A stretch of 64,000 nucleotides of DNA from assembly GCF_001182785.1 (NCBI RefSeq), contig NZ_CP012099.1, forward strand, positions 1,610,501 through 1,674,500, read 5' to 3'. A program made the translations under genes and the position numbers. Below the pieces are notes generated by a model, which saw only the letters and a program-made list of their open reading frames with translations, did no database searches and was not told the origin of the DNA. The stretch is from Bacillus thuringiensis (GTDB lineage Bacteria > Bacillota > Bacilli > Bacillales > Bacillaceae_G). This document shows, piece after piece, positions 50,256 through 59,786 of this stretch (the first letter of the stretch is position 1; every line of letters starts with the position of its first letter).

Positions 50256-51302
50256 ATGGCAAAGGATAATAAAACAGAAAAGGCCACCCCGCAGAAGCGT
50301 AAAAAATCGCGTGAAGAAGGGAATATTGCCCGGAGTAAAGATTTAAATAATTTATTTTCCATTCTCGTATTAGCAGTTGTCGTTTATTTCTTCGGAGATT
50401 GGCTAGGTTATGAGATTGCAAATTCCGTAGCGGTGCTGTTTGATCAAATTGGAAAAAATACAGATTCAACCGAGTATTTTTATTTAATGGGGATTTTATT
50501 ACTGAAAGTATCGGCTCCGATATTAATACTCGTATATGCTTTTCATTTATTCAATTATATGATTCAAGTCGGCTTCCTATTTTCTTCTAAAGTCATTAAA
50601 CCGAAAGCGTCACGTATTAATCCGAAAAACTATTTTACGAGATTGTTTAGTCGTAAAAGTTTAGTAGATATTTTGAAATCACTGTTTTATATGGGATTAA
50701 TCGGTTACGTTTCGTACGTTCTTTTTAAAAAGAATTTAGAGAAAATCGTCAGTATGATTGGATTTAACTGGACTGCGTCACTTACTGAAATTATTAGGCA
50801 AATTAAATTTATCTTCTTAGCAATTTTAATTATTTTAATCGTTCTTTCTATTATCGATTTCATTTATCAAAAATGGGAGTATGAACAAGATATTAAGATG
50901 AAAAAAGAAGAAGTGAAACAAGAGCATAAAGATAATGAAGGGGACCCGCAAGTAAAGGGGAAACGAAAAAACTTTATGCATGCGATCTTGCAAGGGACAA
51001 TCGCGAAGAAGATGGATGGTGCAACGTTTATTGTGAACAACCCGACGCATATTTCAGTGGCGCTTCGGTACAATAAAGAAGTTGATGCGGCGCCTATTGT
51101 CGTTGCAAAAGGGGAAGATGAGCTCGCATTATATATACGAACGCTTGCCCGTGAACATGAAATACCAATGGTGGAAAACCGTCCGCTTGCTCGTTCTTTA
51201 TATTATCAAGTCGAGGAAGATGAGACAATTCCTGAAGATTTATACGTAGCTGTAATTGAAGTTATGCGCTATTTAATTCAAACGAATGAACTTGAAGTAT
51301 AA
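50256..51302 (+). CDS. flhB: Flagellar export switch protein FlhB
   Basis: The 348-residue protein opens with KTEKATPQKRKKSREEGNIARSKDLN, has four membrane helices and the cytoplasmic domain with the autocleavage motif NPTH at residues 262-265 (cleavage between Asn262 and Pro263). It controls the switch from hook to filament export with FliK. Confidence 0.95.
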   Translation: MAKDNKTEKATPQKRKKSREEGNIARSKDLNNLFSILVLAVVVYFFGDWLGYEIANSVAVLFDQIGKNTDSTEYFYLMGILLLKVSAPILILVYAFHLFNYMIQVGFLFSSKVIKPKASRINPKNYFTRLFSRKSLVDILKSLFYMGLIGYVSYVLFKKNLEKIVSMIGFNWTASLTEIIRQIKFIFLAILIILIVLSIIDFIYQKWEYEQDIKMKKEEVKQEHKDNEGDPQVKGKRKNFMHAILQGTIAKKMDGATFIVNNPTHISVALRYNKEVDAAPIVVAKGEDELALYIRTLAREHEIPMVENRPLARSLYYQVEEDETIPEDLYVAVIEVMRYLIQTNELEV

Positions 51303-51325
51303 TAGCGCGTTTGGAGGGGATCTCT

Positions 51326-53392
51326 TTGTTTAAGATGGATTCTGCAAGAACCTATTTTTCTATCTTTTTAGCAGCGTCATTCGTTGTGGCGCTCTTAATT
51401 CCACTTCCACCATTTATACTTGATATCGTTATCGTTTTTCTACTAAGTATGTCAGTGCTTATTTATATGCGAGCGACAAGTATTAACGAGTGGGATGAGT
51501 TAAAGTCATTTCCGACGATGTTGTTATTAATCGGGATTTTCCGCGTATCGATTAACGTTTCGACGACGCGAGCGATTTTAACAGACGGAAATGCGGGTCA
51601 TGTTATTGAAGAGTTTGGCCAGTTCGTAATTGGCGGGAACTTATTAATTGGTATCGTTATTTTTATAGTTTTAATCATATTCCAGTTTATCGTTGCAAAC
51701 GGTGCGTCTCGTACAGCTGAAGTAGCAGCTCGTTTTACACTTGATTCTTTACCAGGGAAACAAATGTCTATCGATGCTGATTTAAACCAGCGTATTATTT
51801 CAGAAAAAGATGCACAAGCAAAACGAAAAAAATTAAATATGGAAACAGAGTTTTACGGAGCGATGGATGGTGCCGGAAAGTTCATTAAAGGGGACGTTAT
51901 TTTCGGGATTGTCATTTTATTCGTAAACATTATTTTCGGTTTAATTGTCGGAATGATGCAGCAAGGAATGAGCTTTGCAGATGCAGCTCTTCATTATACA
52001 CAGTTAACTGTCGGTGACGGAATCGTAAACCAAATCGGTTCGTTAATGCTTGCAATTTCAACAGGTATTATCGTAACGCGTGTATTTGACGGCTCACCGG
52101 ATACAGTAACAGAAGGTATCTTTAAAGAGCTATTAGCACATGAAGTCGTTGTATATGCACTTGGTGGTTTATTTATTGCAATGGGTGTTTTTACTCCGCT
52201 ACCGTTTTTACCATTCGCACTCGTTGGTGGAACGATTATCTTCTTAGGCATTCGTAATAAAAATCGAATAAAGAAAGAAAAAGAAGACGAGCTTCAAAAA
52301 GAATTAGAAATGATTCAAGGTGAAGATGAGCAACTGCAACAAGTGGAAGATTCATTCGGAGTATTTACGGATAAATATCCGATTATTGTAGAACTCGGTT
52401 TAGATTTAGCAGCACTTGTAAAGCAGAAAATTAACGGGGAAACAGCTCGTGATAAAGTTGTTCTTATGCGGAAGTCGATTATTACTGACCTCGGTATTAA
52501 CGTTCCTGGAATTAACTTTAAAGATAATACGAGCTTTAGACCACGTGGTCGTTACATTATTCGTATTAAAGGTGCGAAGGCGGCTGAAGGTGTTTTAAAA
52601 TCAGGTTATTTATTAGCACTAAAAACACCGAACGTAATGGCTGATTTAGATGCAGAACCAGCGAAAGATCCAATTTTCGGCGAAGATGGATATTGGATTT
52701 TAGAGCATATGGTGCAAGATGCACAAATGAAAGGCTATCAAGTGTTAGAGCCGCTTAGCATATTAATTACACATTTAGATGTTGTCGTAAGACGTAATCT
52801 GCATGAATTAATTCAGCGCCAACATGTAAAAGACTTAATTAACTCGCTTGAAAATGATAATGGCGTTCTATTAGAAGAGATTAAGAAGAAAGAAATTGAT
52901 TTATCACTCGTTCAAAATGTTATTAAACAACTTCTAAAAGAAGGTATTTCTATTCGTGATTTACCAACAATTATTGAAGGTATTATTGACGGAAAAGAAG
53001 TGTATCAAAATCACGTTGATGGTGTGACATCATTTGTTCGTGAATGTATTTCAAAAGTTATTTGTGAAAATGCGAAAAATCCGGACGGAAAAATTTATGC
53101 AGCGCTCTTCTCTGATTCAATTGAGTTAGATGCGGATGTTGTGAATAATTCATATCAAGGTTACTTGTTAAACTGGGATTTAGATTTAGAAACACGTGTC
53201 GTTGAGCAAGTGCAGCGCGTCTTTAAGCAAGCACGTTTAATGGGAAGAGAACCAGTGTTATTAACACGTAGAAAAGATTTTAGATTTGCAATTGTAAGAC
53301 TGCTAGAACGTTATCAAGTAGAAGCACAAGTACTTTGTATTAGCGAATTAGCACCAGAAATTGTTGTGGATCAAATTGCCTATATTGAATAG
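51326..53392 (+). CDS. flhA: Flagellar export channel protein FlhA
   Basis: About 688 residues: eight membrane helices in the first half, with the conserved loop RFTLDSLPGKQMSIDADLNQR, then a cytoplasmic nonameric domain (about 340-688) ending with VVLTRRKDFRFAIVRLLERYQ-like residues and LAPEIVVDQIAYIE. The TTG at 51326 follows GGAGGGG by 6 bases and is chosen over an upstream in-frame TTG at 51311 within that site. Confidence 0.94.
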   Translation: MFKMDSARTYFSIFLAASFVVALLIPLPPFILDIVIVFLLSMSVLIYMRATSINEWDELKSFPTMLLLIGIFRVSINVSTTRAILTDGNAGHVIEEFGQFVIGGNLLIGIVIFIVLIIFQFIVANGASRTAEVAARFTLDSLPGKQMSIDADLNQRIISEKDAQAKRKKLNMETEFYGAMDGAGKFIKGDVIFGIVILFVNIIFGLIVGMMQQGMSFADAALHYTQLTVGDGIVNQIGSLMLAISTGIIVTRVFDGSPDTVTEGIFKELLAHEVVVYALGGLFIAMGVFTPLPFLPFALVGGTIIFLGIRNKNRIKKEKEDELQKELEMIQGEDEQLQQVEDSFGVFTDKYPIIVELGLDLAALVKQKINGETARDKVVLMRKSIITDLGINVPGINFKDNTSFRPRGRYIIRIKGAKAAEGVLKSGYLLALKTPNVMADLDAEPAKDPIFGEDGYWILEHMVQDAQMKGYQVLEPLSILITHLDVVVRRNLHELIQRQHVKDLINSLENDNGVLLEEIKKKEIDLSLVQNVIKQLLKEGISIRDLPTIIEGIIDGKEVYQNHVDGVTSFVRECISKVICENAKNPDGKIYAALFSDSIELDADVVNNSYQGYLLNWDLDLETRVVEQVQRVFKQARLMGREPVLLTRRKDFRFAIVRLLERYQVEAQVLCISELAPEIVVDQIAYIE

Positions 53393-53406
53393 TAGGGGGT
53401 GAAGTA

Positions 53407-54717
53407 ATGGAAAGTACAGAAAAGAAAGAAGCGTTAATGCGAATAAAAGCAGCTTCGAAAAATGAATTGTATCGAAAGTTATTTGACCAATATGGTACAG
53501 ATTATTATTACGTTGTCGATGAAAGTGTAAAACGAAATATACCGTTTTTCTGGAAAAAGGATTATGAAATGTTAGTTGCTTTTCCAGAAGAAAAACAGGA
53601 AGAAGTGAATGAAGGTACAGCTCAATTTCATGAACAGTTAATGGATGTTGTGAATGATCCTTCAGAACAAATTGTGAAGGCCAATGGAATTCAATCAGTA
53701 CTGCACAATTTAGAAAACGTAACGACTTCTATGTCATACGCGGCAATGCAAACAGGAAATAGTGAAGAATGGGCAAGAAAAAAAGAAAAACTATTAAAGC
53801 TGTTTGAAAAAGGAATTGTCGTGGTGAAACAGACGAAAGAAACGGAAGTACCGAAAAAGAAAAAAGTTGTGAAACAAGTCGTTCCGGTAAAGAAAGAAGA
53901 AGTAGTTCCAAAGAAAGAAAGTCAAGAATCTGTACCGTTTATTATTCAAAAGGTAATTCGGATGCTAGAACAAAACGATGTAGAACAATATTTCATTTAT
54001 GCTTATGCTGAAAAGTTAAAAATAAAGTTTGAAAATGCAACGATGATTACGGAAGAAGAAGTTATTAGGTACATATTGGAAGATATGAAATCTCATTTCA
54101 ATACGGAAAACGTCTTTGAAAAAGAAGTACAAACAATTGCATTAATCGGTCCAACTGGTGTTGGTAAAACGACGACGCTTGCGAAAATGGCATGGCAATT
54201 TCACGGTAAGAACAAAACAGTTGGTTTTATAACGACAGATCATTCGCGCATAGGGACAGTGCAGCAATTGCAAGATAACGTAAAGACAATTGGATCGGAA
54301 GTAATTGCTGTGCGTGATGAAGCTGCAATGACAAGAGCGCTTACGTATTTTAAAGAAGAAGCGCGCGTCGATTATATTTTAATTGATACAGCCGGAAAAA
54401 ATTATCGTACGACAGAAACAGTAGAAGAAATGATTGAAACGATGGGACAAGTAGAGCCAGATTATATTTGTTTAACGTTATCAGCTTCGATGAAAAGTAA
54501 AGATATGATTGAAATCATTACAAACTTTAAAGATATTCATATAGATGGTATTGTGTTTACAAAATTTGATGAAACAGCAAGTAGTGGTGAATTGTTGAAA
54601 ATTCCAGCAGTATCATCAGCTCCTATTGTATTAATGACAGATGGCCAAGACATAAGGAAAAATATACATATCGCTACAGCTGAACATTTAGCGAAACAAA
54701 TGTTACAAACATCGTAG
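53407..54717 (+). CDS. flhF: SRP-like GTPase FlhF
   Basis: The 436-residue protein has a basic N-terminal region, an N-domain-like helical region and a GTPase domain with P-loop GPTGVGKTTT at residues 248-257, LIDTAGKNYR and TKFDET. FlhF sets where and how many flagella are made. Its usual partner FlhG does not follow here; flgG does. Confidence 0.93.
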   Translation: MESTEKKEALMRIKAASKNELYRKLFDQYGTDYYYVVDESVKRNIPFFWKKDYEMLVAFPEEKQEEVNEGTAQFHEQLMDVVNDPSEQIVKANGIQSVLHNLENVTTSMSYAAMQTGNSEEWARKKEKLLKLFEKGIVVVKQTKETEVPKKKKVVKQVVPVKKEEVVPKKESQESVPFIIQKVIRMLEQNDVEQYFIYAYAEKLKIKFENATMITEEEVIRYILEDMKSHFNTENVFEKEVQTIALIGPTGVGKTTTLAKMAWQFHGKNKTVGFITTDHSRIGTVQQLQDNVKTIGSEVIAVRDEAAMTRALTYFKEEARVDYILIDTAGKNYRTTETVEEMIETMGQVEPDYICLTLSASMKSKDMIEIITNFKDIHIDGIVFTKFDETASSGELLKIPAVSSAPIVLMTDGQDIRKNIHIATAEHLAKQMLQTS

Positions 54718-54730
54718 AAAAGAGGTGAAG

Positions 54731-54750
54731 AATAAGGCGCTTGCCTTATT
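54731..54750 (+). promoter_or_regulatory. Hairpin between the flgG ribosome site and start codon
   Basis: AATAAGGC and GCCTTATT pair perfectly around GCTT, between AGAGGTGA (54721-54728) and the ATG at 54760. Folding would reduce an unworkable 31-base spacing to about 11. Confidence 0.55.
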
Positions 54751-54759
54751 CAAACGAAT

Positions 54760-55533
54760 ATGAACGGTCTTTATATAGGTTCTATGGGTATGATGAACTA
54801 CATGCAGCGAATTAATGTTCATTCGAATAACGTTGCAAATGCTCAAACGACAGGATTTAAAGCAGAAAATATGACGTCTAAAGTATTTGATGTACAAGAC
54901 ACATATCGCCGCGGAGATGGGGCGGTAACAAATATCGGTTCGGTCGATTATGCTGTAGTACCAGCTGCAACACATGTGAATTTAGTACAAGGAAATATAC
55001 AAATGACAAATAGCGCTACAGATTTCTTTTTAGATGACGGCGCAGCCGGCACAACATCATTTTTCGTTACTTCTAAAAATGATGAAACGTTTTTAACGAG
55101 AGATGGTAGTTTCACATTAAATAGTGATCGTTATTTACAAACATCTTCAGGTACTTTCGTAATGGGAGAGAATAATGAGCGTATTCGTATTCCGGAAGGA
55201 GCAAAGGTTGCTGTACAAGCAGACGGTACATTATATGATGAAGTAACACAAAATAATATTGCTCGTTTGCAAACAAAAACAGTAGATGCAGAAACGAATG
55301 CTCGTCTCGTGCAACGTGAAAATAAAAGCTTTACACTAGCAGAAGGAAACATTGCTAATTTACCGAACGGAACAGGAATAGTAAAAAATCATATGCTAGA
55401 AAATTCAAATGTAGATATGACGAAAGAGATGGCCGATCTTATGACGGATCAAAAGATGATTCAAGCATCACAGCGCGTTATGACGTCATTTGATAAAATT
55501 TATGAAAAAGAAGCGAATGAAATATTGAGATAA
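54760..55533 (+). CDS. flgG: Flagellar distal rod protein FlgG
   Basis: The 257-residue rod protein has the N-terminal axial signature GSMGMMNYMQRINVHSNNVANAQTTGFKAENM and C-terminal ENSNVDMTKEMADLMTDQKMIQASQRVMTSFDKIYEKEANEILR. It is the only FlgF/FlgG-type gene in the window. The unusual ribosome-site spacing is described separately. It ends the motility island. Confidence 0.9.
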   Translation: MNGLYIGSMGMMNYMQRINVHSNNVANAQTTGFKAENMTSKVFDVQDTYRRGDGAVTNIGSVDYAVVPAATHVNLVQGNIQMTNSATDFFLDDGAAGTTSFFVTSKNDETFLTRDGSFTLNSDRYLQTSSGTFVMGENNERIRIPEGAKVAVQADGTLYDEVTQNNIARLQTKTVDAETNARLVQRENKSFTLAEGNIANLPNGTGIVKNHMLENSNVDMTKEMADLMTDQKMIQASQRVMTSFDKIYEKEANEILR

Positions 55534-55561
55534 AGGACTTCCAAAAGTGGGAGTCTTTTTT
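55533..55561 (+). terminator. Terminator at the end of the motility island
   Basis: AAAGGACTTCC and GGGAGTCTTTTTT pair with wobble around AAAAGT. Confidence 0.75.
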
Positions 55562-55594
55562 GTTATTGATTTTATTACAGTTACATCATAAAAT

Positions 55595-55613
55595 GATAAT
55601 GATTATCAATATC
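55595..55613 (+). promoter_or_regulatory. Fur box
   Basis: GATAATGATTATCAATATC matches the 19-bp Fur consensus GATAATGATTATCATTATC at 18 positions. It lies 90 bases before the monooxygenase start. Confidence 0.8.
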
Positions 55614-55702
55614 ATTTTATCTATTTTCATAAGAACAGAATTTCATAATGACAGCAATATTTGTTTAACTAAGTGAATTAAAAACAAGGGGATGGTGTAT
55701 AT

Positions 55703-57001
55703 ATGTCTACAAAGAATCAACTTTGCATTGGATTATGTTTAATTTCTAGAAAGAAAGAACAAGAGAATGAGTTTAATTCCGGAATTGATGAACAAGTAGA
55801 GTTGGCACTACAGGCAGAAAAGGCTAAGTTAGATTTTGTTTTTAAAGCCGATTATTTAGTGGCGCACCCAGATTTAATTGCTCGTAATAAAGGGAATGTC
55901 ATTTTAGACCCGACGTTACTGTTTACTGCTATTGCTTATGCGACAGAAAAAATTGGAGTCGTTACAACTGCTTCAACTTCGTTTTATCCACCATATATAT
56001 TAGCAAGGCAATTACAATCGTTACACTGGATTAGTAACGGCCGAGTAGGGTGGAATATTGTTACATCCATTGACGGTGCTGAAAACTTTGGTGAGGAAGG
56101 GATGCCATCATCTGAGGAACGATACGCGAAAGCGGCAGAATGTACAGAGTTAGTAAGAAAACTTTGGAGGAGTCACCCTAATGAAGTATTGAAAGTAGAT
56201 AATCCTGATGTTATTAGAGAGATGGTAAAGCCTATTGAGCATAATGGTGAGTACTTTAAGGTAAAAGGTCCACTTAATATTCCGCAGCATATATCAGGAG
56301 AAATGCCATTATTTCAAGCCGGTGCTTCAGAGTCTGGTCGGAATTTTGCTGCTTCTGTTGCTGATGCAATTTTTGCTGCAACGCCTGATATAGAGTCAGG
56401 TATTGAACTTCGTCAAGATTTAAGAAGAAGAGCAGAAAAACATGGCCGAAAGCAAGATGCTATACGAGTATTACCTGGATTATATTTCTTTATAGGTGAT
56501 ACATATGAAGAAGCGTTAGAAATGCATAGGCAAGCTCATCAACATCTCACAAAAGAGAAGAGATATGCGTTACTTGAAATGGTTCTCGGATTAGATGCGA
56601 GAGGGATTCCGCAAGAAAGTAAAATTACAGAAGAGATGCTGCCAAGTCGGGATCAAACTGTTCGCAGTAAAACTCATGCCGAGTTATTACGGAACTTCAT
56701 TATTAAAAATGAACCAACAGTTGAACAAATACTAGAACGACCAGAAGTTGTTGGATCGGCTCATTGGGTTGCAGTTGGTACACCAAAAGACGTTGCGAAG
56801 CAAATTATGGATAGGTTTGAAGCAGGGGCGTTAGATGGATTTATTGCCATTCCAGGAGGACCTCCAAAGTCACTAGATCTATTCTTTAGTGAAGTCATCC
56901 CTTTATTTGTGAAGGCGGGTGTATTTAGGGAAGAGTATACAGGTTCTACTTTACGGGAGCATTTGGCGGGGAACATATTAAATACTTTACAGTTAAAATA
57001 A
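55703..57001 (+). CDS. NtaA/SnaA/DszA-family flavin-dependent monooxygenase
   Basis: A 432-residue luciferase-like (LLM) monooxygenase with the NtaA-family blocks: LDFVFKADYL, SFYPPYILARQLQSLHWISNGRVGWNIVTS, and FQAGASESGRNFAASVADAIF. It uses FMNH2 from a separate reductase to oxidise nitrilotriacetate-like chelators or organosulfur compounds; the substrate here is unknown. A Fur box upstream implies induction by iron starvation. Flanked by terminators, it is monocistronic. Confidence 0.85.
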   Translation: MSTKNQLCIGLCLISRKKEQENEFNSGIDEQVELALQAEKAKLDFVFKADYLVAHPDLIARNKGNVILDPTLLFTAIAYATEKIGVVTTASTSFYPPYILARQLQSLHWISNGRVGWNIVTSIDGAENFGEEGMPSSEERYAKAAECTELVRKLWRSHPNEVLKVDNPDVIREMVKPIEHNGEYFKVKGPLNIPQHISGEMPLFQAGASESGRNFAASVADAIFAATPDIESGIELRQDLRRRAEKHGRKQDAIRVLPGLYFFIGDTYEEALEMHRQAHQHLTKEKRYALLEMVLGLDARGIPQESKITEEMLPSRDQTVRSKTHAELLRNFIIKNEPTVEQILERPEVVGSAHWVAVGTPKDVAKQIMDRFEAGALDGFIAIPGGPPKSLDLFFSEVIPLFVKAGVFREEYTGSTLREHLAGNILNTLQLK

Positions 57002-57015
57002 ATAATAGTATGTAG

Positions 57016-57045
57016 AAAAAAGCCTTATTATAAAAGGCTTTTTTT
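57016..57045 (+). terminator. Terminator after the monooxygenase
   Basis: AAAAAGCCTT and AAGGCTTTTT form a perfect stem around ATTATAA. Confidence 0.92.
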
Positions 57046-57139
57046 GTTTGAAATTAAAAATTCTGAAATATAAGTTGACTGTATGAATGTTATTTTTTAT
57101 ATTAGTAGGTATAACTATAACTACTAAAGAGGTGAGAGT

Positions 57140-57850
57140 ATGACAACGGCATTATATTTAGAAGATGCATACAAAACGAGTTGCGAAACAGAAGTGATAA
57201 AAGTAGAAGGGAATAAAGTATTTCTAAAAGAAACAGTTTTTTATCCAACTGGTGGAGGGCAGGAATGTGATACGGGTGTCATTGTACAAGATGGGTCTGT
57301 ATTTGAAGTTGAAAAAGTAAAGAGGGAGCAGGGAGAAATAGTTCACTATATAAAAGGTGAAGCTCAAGTAAAATTAGGTCCAGTTAAATTAGAGATGAAT
57401 TGGGAAAGACGTCATAATTTAATGCGTCATCACTCTTTACTGCATCTTATCGGAGCTGTTGTTTATGAAAAGTATGGAGCACTATGCACCGGAAACCAAA
57501 TTTACCCTGATAAAGCACGTATCGATTTTAATGAGTTACAAGAGTTATCGAGCGTGGAAGTAGAAGAAATTGTTGAGGAAGTGAATAAACTTATTGAGCA
57601 AAATAAAGAAATTTCCACTCGCTATATGAGCCGCGAAGAAGCAGAAAATGCTGTAGGAATGATTAAAACAGCAATAAATCTCCTGCCAACTACTATCCAA
57701 GAAATCCGCATTGTTACAATTGAAAATTTAGACGAACAAGCTTGTGGAGGCACACATGTGAAAAATACGAGTGAAATAGGAACACTTGTTATTGATAAAG
57801 TAAAAAGTAAAGGGAAGCAAAATCGTCGTTTTGAAGTAAGGGCGATTTAG
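57140..57850 (+). CDS. alaX: AlaX-type alanyl-tRNA editing protein
   Basis: The 236-residue protein is the stand-alone editing domain of AlaRS: TVFYPTGGGQECDTG, RRHNLMRHHSLLHLIGAVV (the HxxxH zinc site) and ACGGTHVKNTSEIG. It hydrolyses misacylated Ser- or Gly-tRNA(Ala). AAAGAGGTGAGAGT precedes the ATG. It is 17 bases before the TrmB-like regulator, likely one operon. Confidence 0.88.
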   Translation: MTTALYLEDAYKTSCETEVIKVEGNKVFLKETVFYPTGGGQECDTGVIVQDGSVFEVEKVKREQGEIVHYIKGEAQVKLGPVKLEMNWERRHNLMRHHSLLHLIGAVVYEKYGALCTGNQIYPDKARIDFNELQELSSVEVEEIVEEVNKLIEQNKEISTRYMSREEAENAVGMIKTAINLLPTTIQEIRIVTIENLDEQACGGTHVKNTSEIGTLVIDKVKSKGKQNRRFEVRAI

Positions 57851-57867
57851 ATTGTGAGGGGTTACCG

Positions 57868-58704
57868 ATGGATGAAATTATAAAGGAATTACAAAAGTTA
57901 GGATTTTCCCAGTATGAATGTAAAGCGTATATTGGATTGTTAAAACACTCCCCAGTAACAGGCTATGAAGTGAGTAAGCAAACAGGAGTACCTCGTTCTA
58001 TGATTTACGAGGTACTCGGTAAGTTAATGGATAAAGGAGCGGTGCATATTGTACCTTCTGAACCAGTTAAATATGTACCAGTACCAGCTACCGAATTAAT
58101 GAATCGAATGCGAAAAGACTTTGAAAAGTCCTTTGAATTTTTAGATGAGAAATTAAATTGTTTAGAACAAGAGCGACAAATAGATGTAATTTCGCATATT
58201 CGCTCAAATGATCGTGTTTTAAAAGAAATATGCAATATAATTAATAGGGCAAAGGAAGAATTATGGATTTCTGTATGGGAAGAACAAGTGCATGAAATTG
58301 AGCCATACATTCATCAAAAGGAAGAGGAAGGCGTACATATATTTTCAATCTTATTTGGAGCTCCAGAAACAAAAATAGGAGCGACGTTTCACCATAATTA
58401 TATGACGCCCCACGTTGTTGAAAAGAGAATGGGTGGTCATTTAACTGTTATTGCTCGTGATGGAGAGGAAGTATTAATTGCGAACTTCTCAAATGATAGC
58501 ACTTCATGGGCCGTTACAACGTATGACCCAGCGCTAGTTCTCGTTGCGACAGAGTATGTGCGGCACGATATTATGGTTGAAGAAATCACAAAGGAATTTG
58601 GAGCTGATAAGTTAGATACGTTATGGCGTGAAAATATAGATTTAGTTCATGTCGTAACAGGAAAACGAACTTTAGAAGGAATGGAGGATGATAAGGATGA
58701 GTAA
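57868..58704 (+). CDS. TrmB-family transcriptional regulator
   Basis: The 278-residue protein has an N-terminal winged helix (LQKLGFSQYECKAYIGLLKHSPVTGYEVSKQTGVPRSMIYEVLGKLMDKGAVHIVPSEPVKYVPVPATELM), a coiled coil (about 85-110) and a C-terminal effector domain of the TrmB_2 type. It sits between alaX and azlCD, so it may control amino-acid export in response to an unknown ligand. It overlaps azlC by 8 bases. Confidence 0.85.
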   Translation: MDEIIKELQKLGFSQYECKAYIGLLKHSPVTGYEVSKQTGVPRSMIYEVLGKLMDKGAVHIVPSEPVKYVPVPATELMNRMRKDFEKSFEFLDEKLNCLEQERQIDVISHIRSNDRVLKEICNIINRAKEELWISVWEEQVHEIEPYIHQKEEEGVHIFSILFGAPETKIGATFHHNYMTPHVVEKRMGGHLTVIARDGEEVLIANFSNDSTSWAVTTYDPALVLVATEYVRHDIMVEEITKEFGADKLDTLWRENIDLVHVVTGKRTLEGMEDDKDE

Positions 58705-59422
58705 AGCTGAGGCACATGTAGCTTTGCAGAGCGATGATACATTTCAGCAAGGAGTAAAAGATTGTTTACCAACTGTATTTGGTTATTTGAGCATCGGTAT
58801 AGCAGCTGGTGTAATTGCAAAAACAGCAGGTTTTTCTATCATTGAAATTGCATTTATGTCCACTTTAATTTATGCAGGTTCTGCCCAATTTATATTAGCT
58901 GGTATGTATGCAGCCGGTGCTCCTGCTTCCGCAATTATTTTCACTGTATTTTTTGTTAATTTACGCCATTTATTAATGAGCGCAGCGCTTGCACCGTACT
59001 TTACGAAAATTCCTCTATTTAAAAACTTAATCATCGGTTCGCAAATTACAGATGAAACTTTCGGCGTTGCAGTGCAGCATGCAGCGCAAAAAGGATATTT
59101 AGGTGAAAGATGGATGATTGGGCTTAACGTAACAGCGTATTTAAATTGGATACTTGCTACCATTATTGGTGGGCTATTTGGTGAGTGGATACCAGATCCA
59201 CATACATACGGGATGGATTATGCATTACCAGCGATGTTTATCGGATTATTTGTTCTTCAGCTCATAAGTAGTAAACCAAAACTAGTAATTCATTTAAGTG
59301 TTGCAATTGTATCGATTATTATCGCATACGTTTCACACCTATTTATGCCAGATAGTATAGCGGTTATTATCGCAACATTACTAGCTGCGACGATTGGAGT
59401 GGTGATTGAAAAATGGAAATGA
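58697..59422 (+). CDS. azlC: Branched-chain amino acid exporter subunit AzlC
   Basis: The 241-residue membrane protein has about seven helices and AzlC motifs LPTVFGYLSIGIAAGVIAKTAGF, FMSTLIYAGSAQFILAGMYAAGAP and FVNLRHLLMSAAL, TDETFG. With AzlD it exports branched-chain amino acids or analogues. The ATG at 58697 is 10 bases after GGAGG, inside the preceding gene. Confidence 0.9.
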   Translation: MSKAEAHVALQSDDTFQQGVKDCLPTVFGYLSIGIAAGVIAKTAGFSIIEIAFMSTLIYAGSAQFILAGMYAAGAPASAIIFTVFFVNLRHLLMSAALAPYFTKIPLFKNLIIGSQITDETFGVAVQHAAQKGYLGERWMIGLNVTAYLNWILATIIGGLFGEWIPDPHTYGMDYALPAMFIGLFVLQLISSKPKLVIHLSVAIVSIIIAYVSHLFMPDSIAVIIATLLAATIGVVIEKWK

Positions 59423-59724
59423 GATTAGATGTATTATTACTTTTACTAGCAGCAGGAGCTGTTACACTCGTGCCACGTATTTTACCTCTACTCGTATTTA
59501 GCAAACTACAAATTCCTGACTGGGGTTTAAAATGGTTAAATTACATACCAATTGCGATATTAGCAGCGCTTTTAGCACAAGTTTTATTTATGCATGAGAC
59601 GATGCAGTGGGATTATCTTATTGCAGCAATCCCAACATTTCTTGTTGCAATATATACTCGTAGTTTATTAGGTACAGTATTAACGGGAGTGGTTGTGATT
59701 ATTTTGTTACGTTTCTTTTTCTAA
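59413..59724 (+). CDS. azlD: Branched-chain amino acid exporter subunit AzlD
   Basis: A 103-residue membrane protein with four hydrophobic segments (LLLLAAGAVTLVPRILPLLVF, YIPIAILAALLAQVLF). It overlaps azlC by 10 bases, as is usual for this pair. Confidence 0.9.
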   Translation: MEMRLDVLLLLLAAGAVTLVPRILPLLVFSKLQIPDWGLKWLNYIPIAILAALLAQVLFMHETMQWDYLIAAIPTFLVAIYTRSLLGTVLTGVVVIILLRFFF

Positions 59725-59786
59725 AAAGGATTACGCTCATATAATAGCGAAAAGTGTAATAACATGAAAAATATAGGGGTGGTGTT

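Noticed and set aside
12473..55533. Whole motility block as a recently acquired island
   Set aside because: Base composition and codon use match the flanks, and no integrase, tRNA or attachment repeats flank it.
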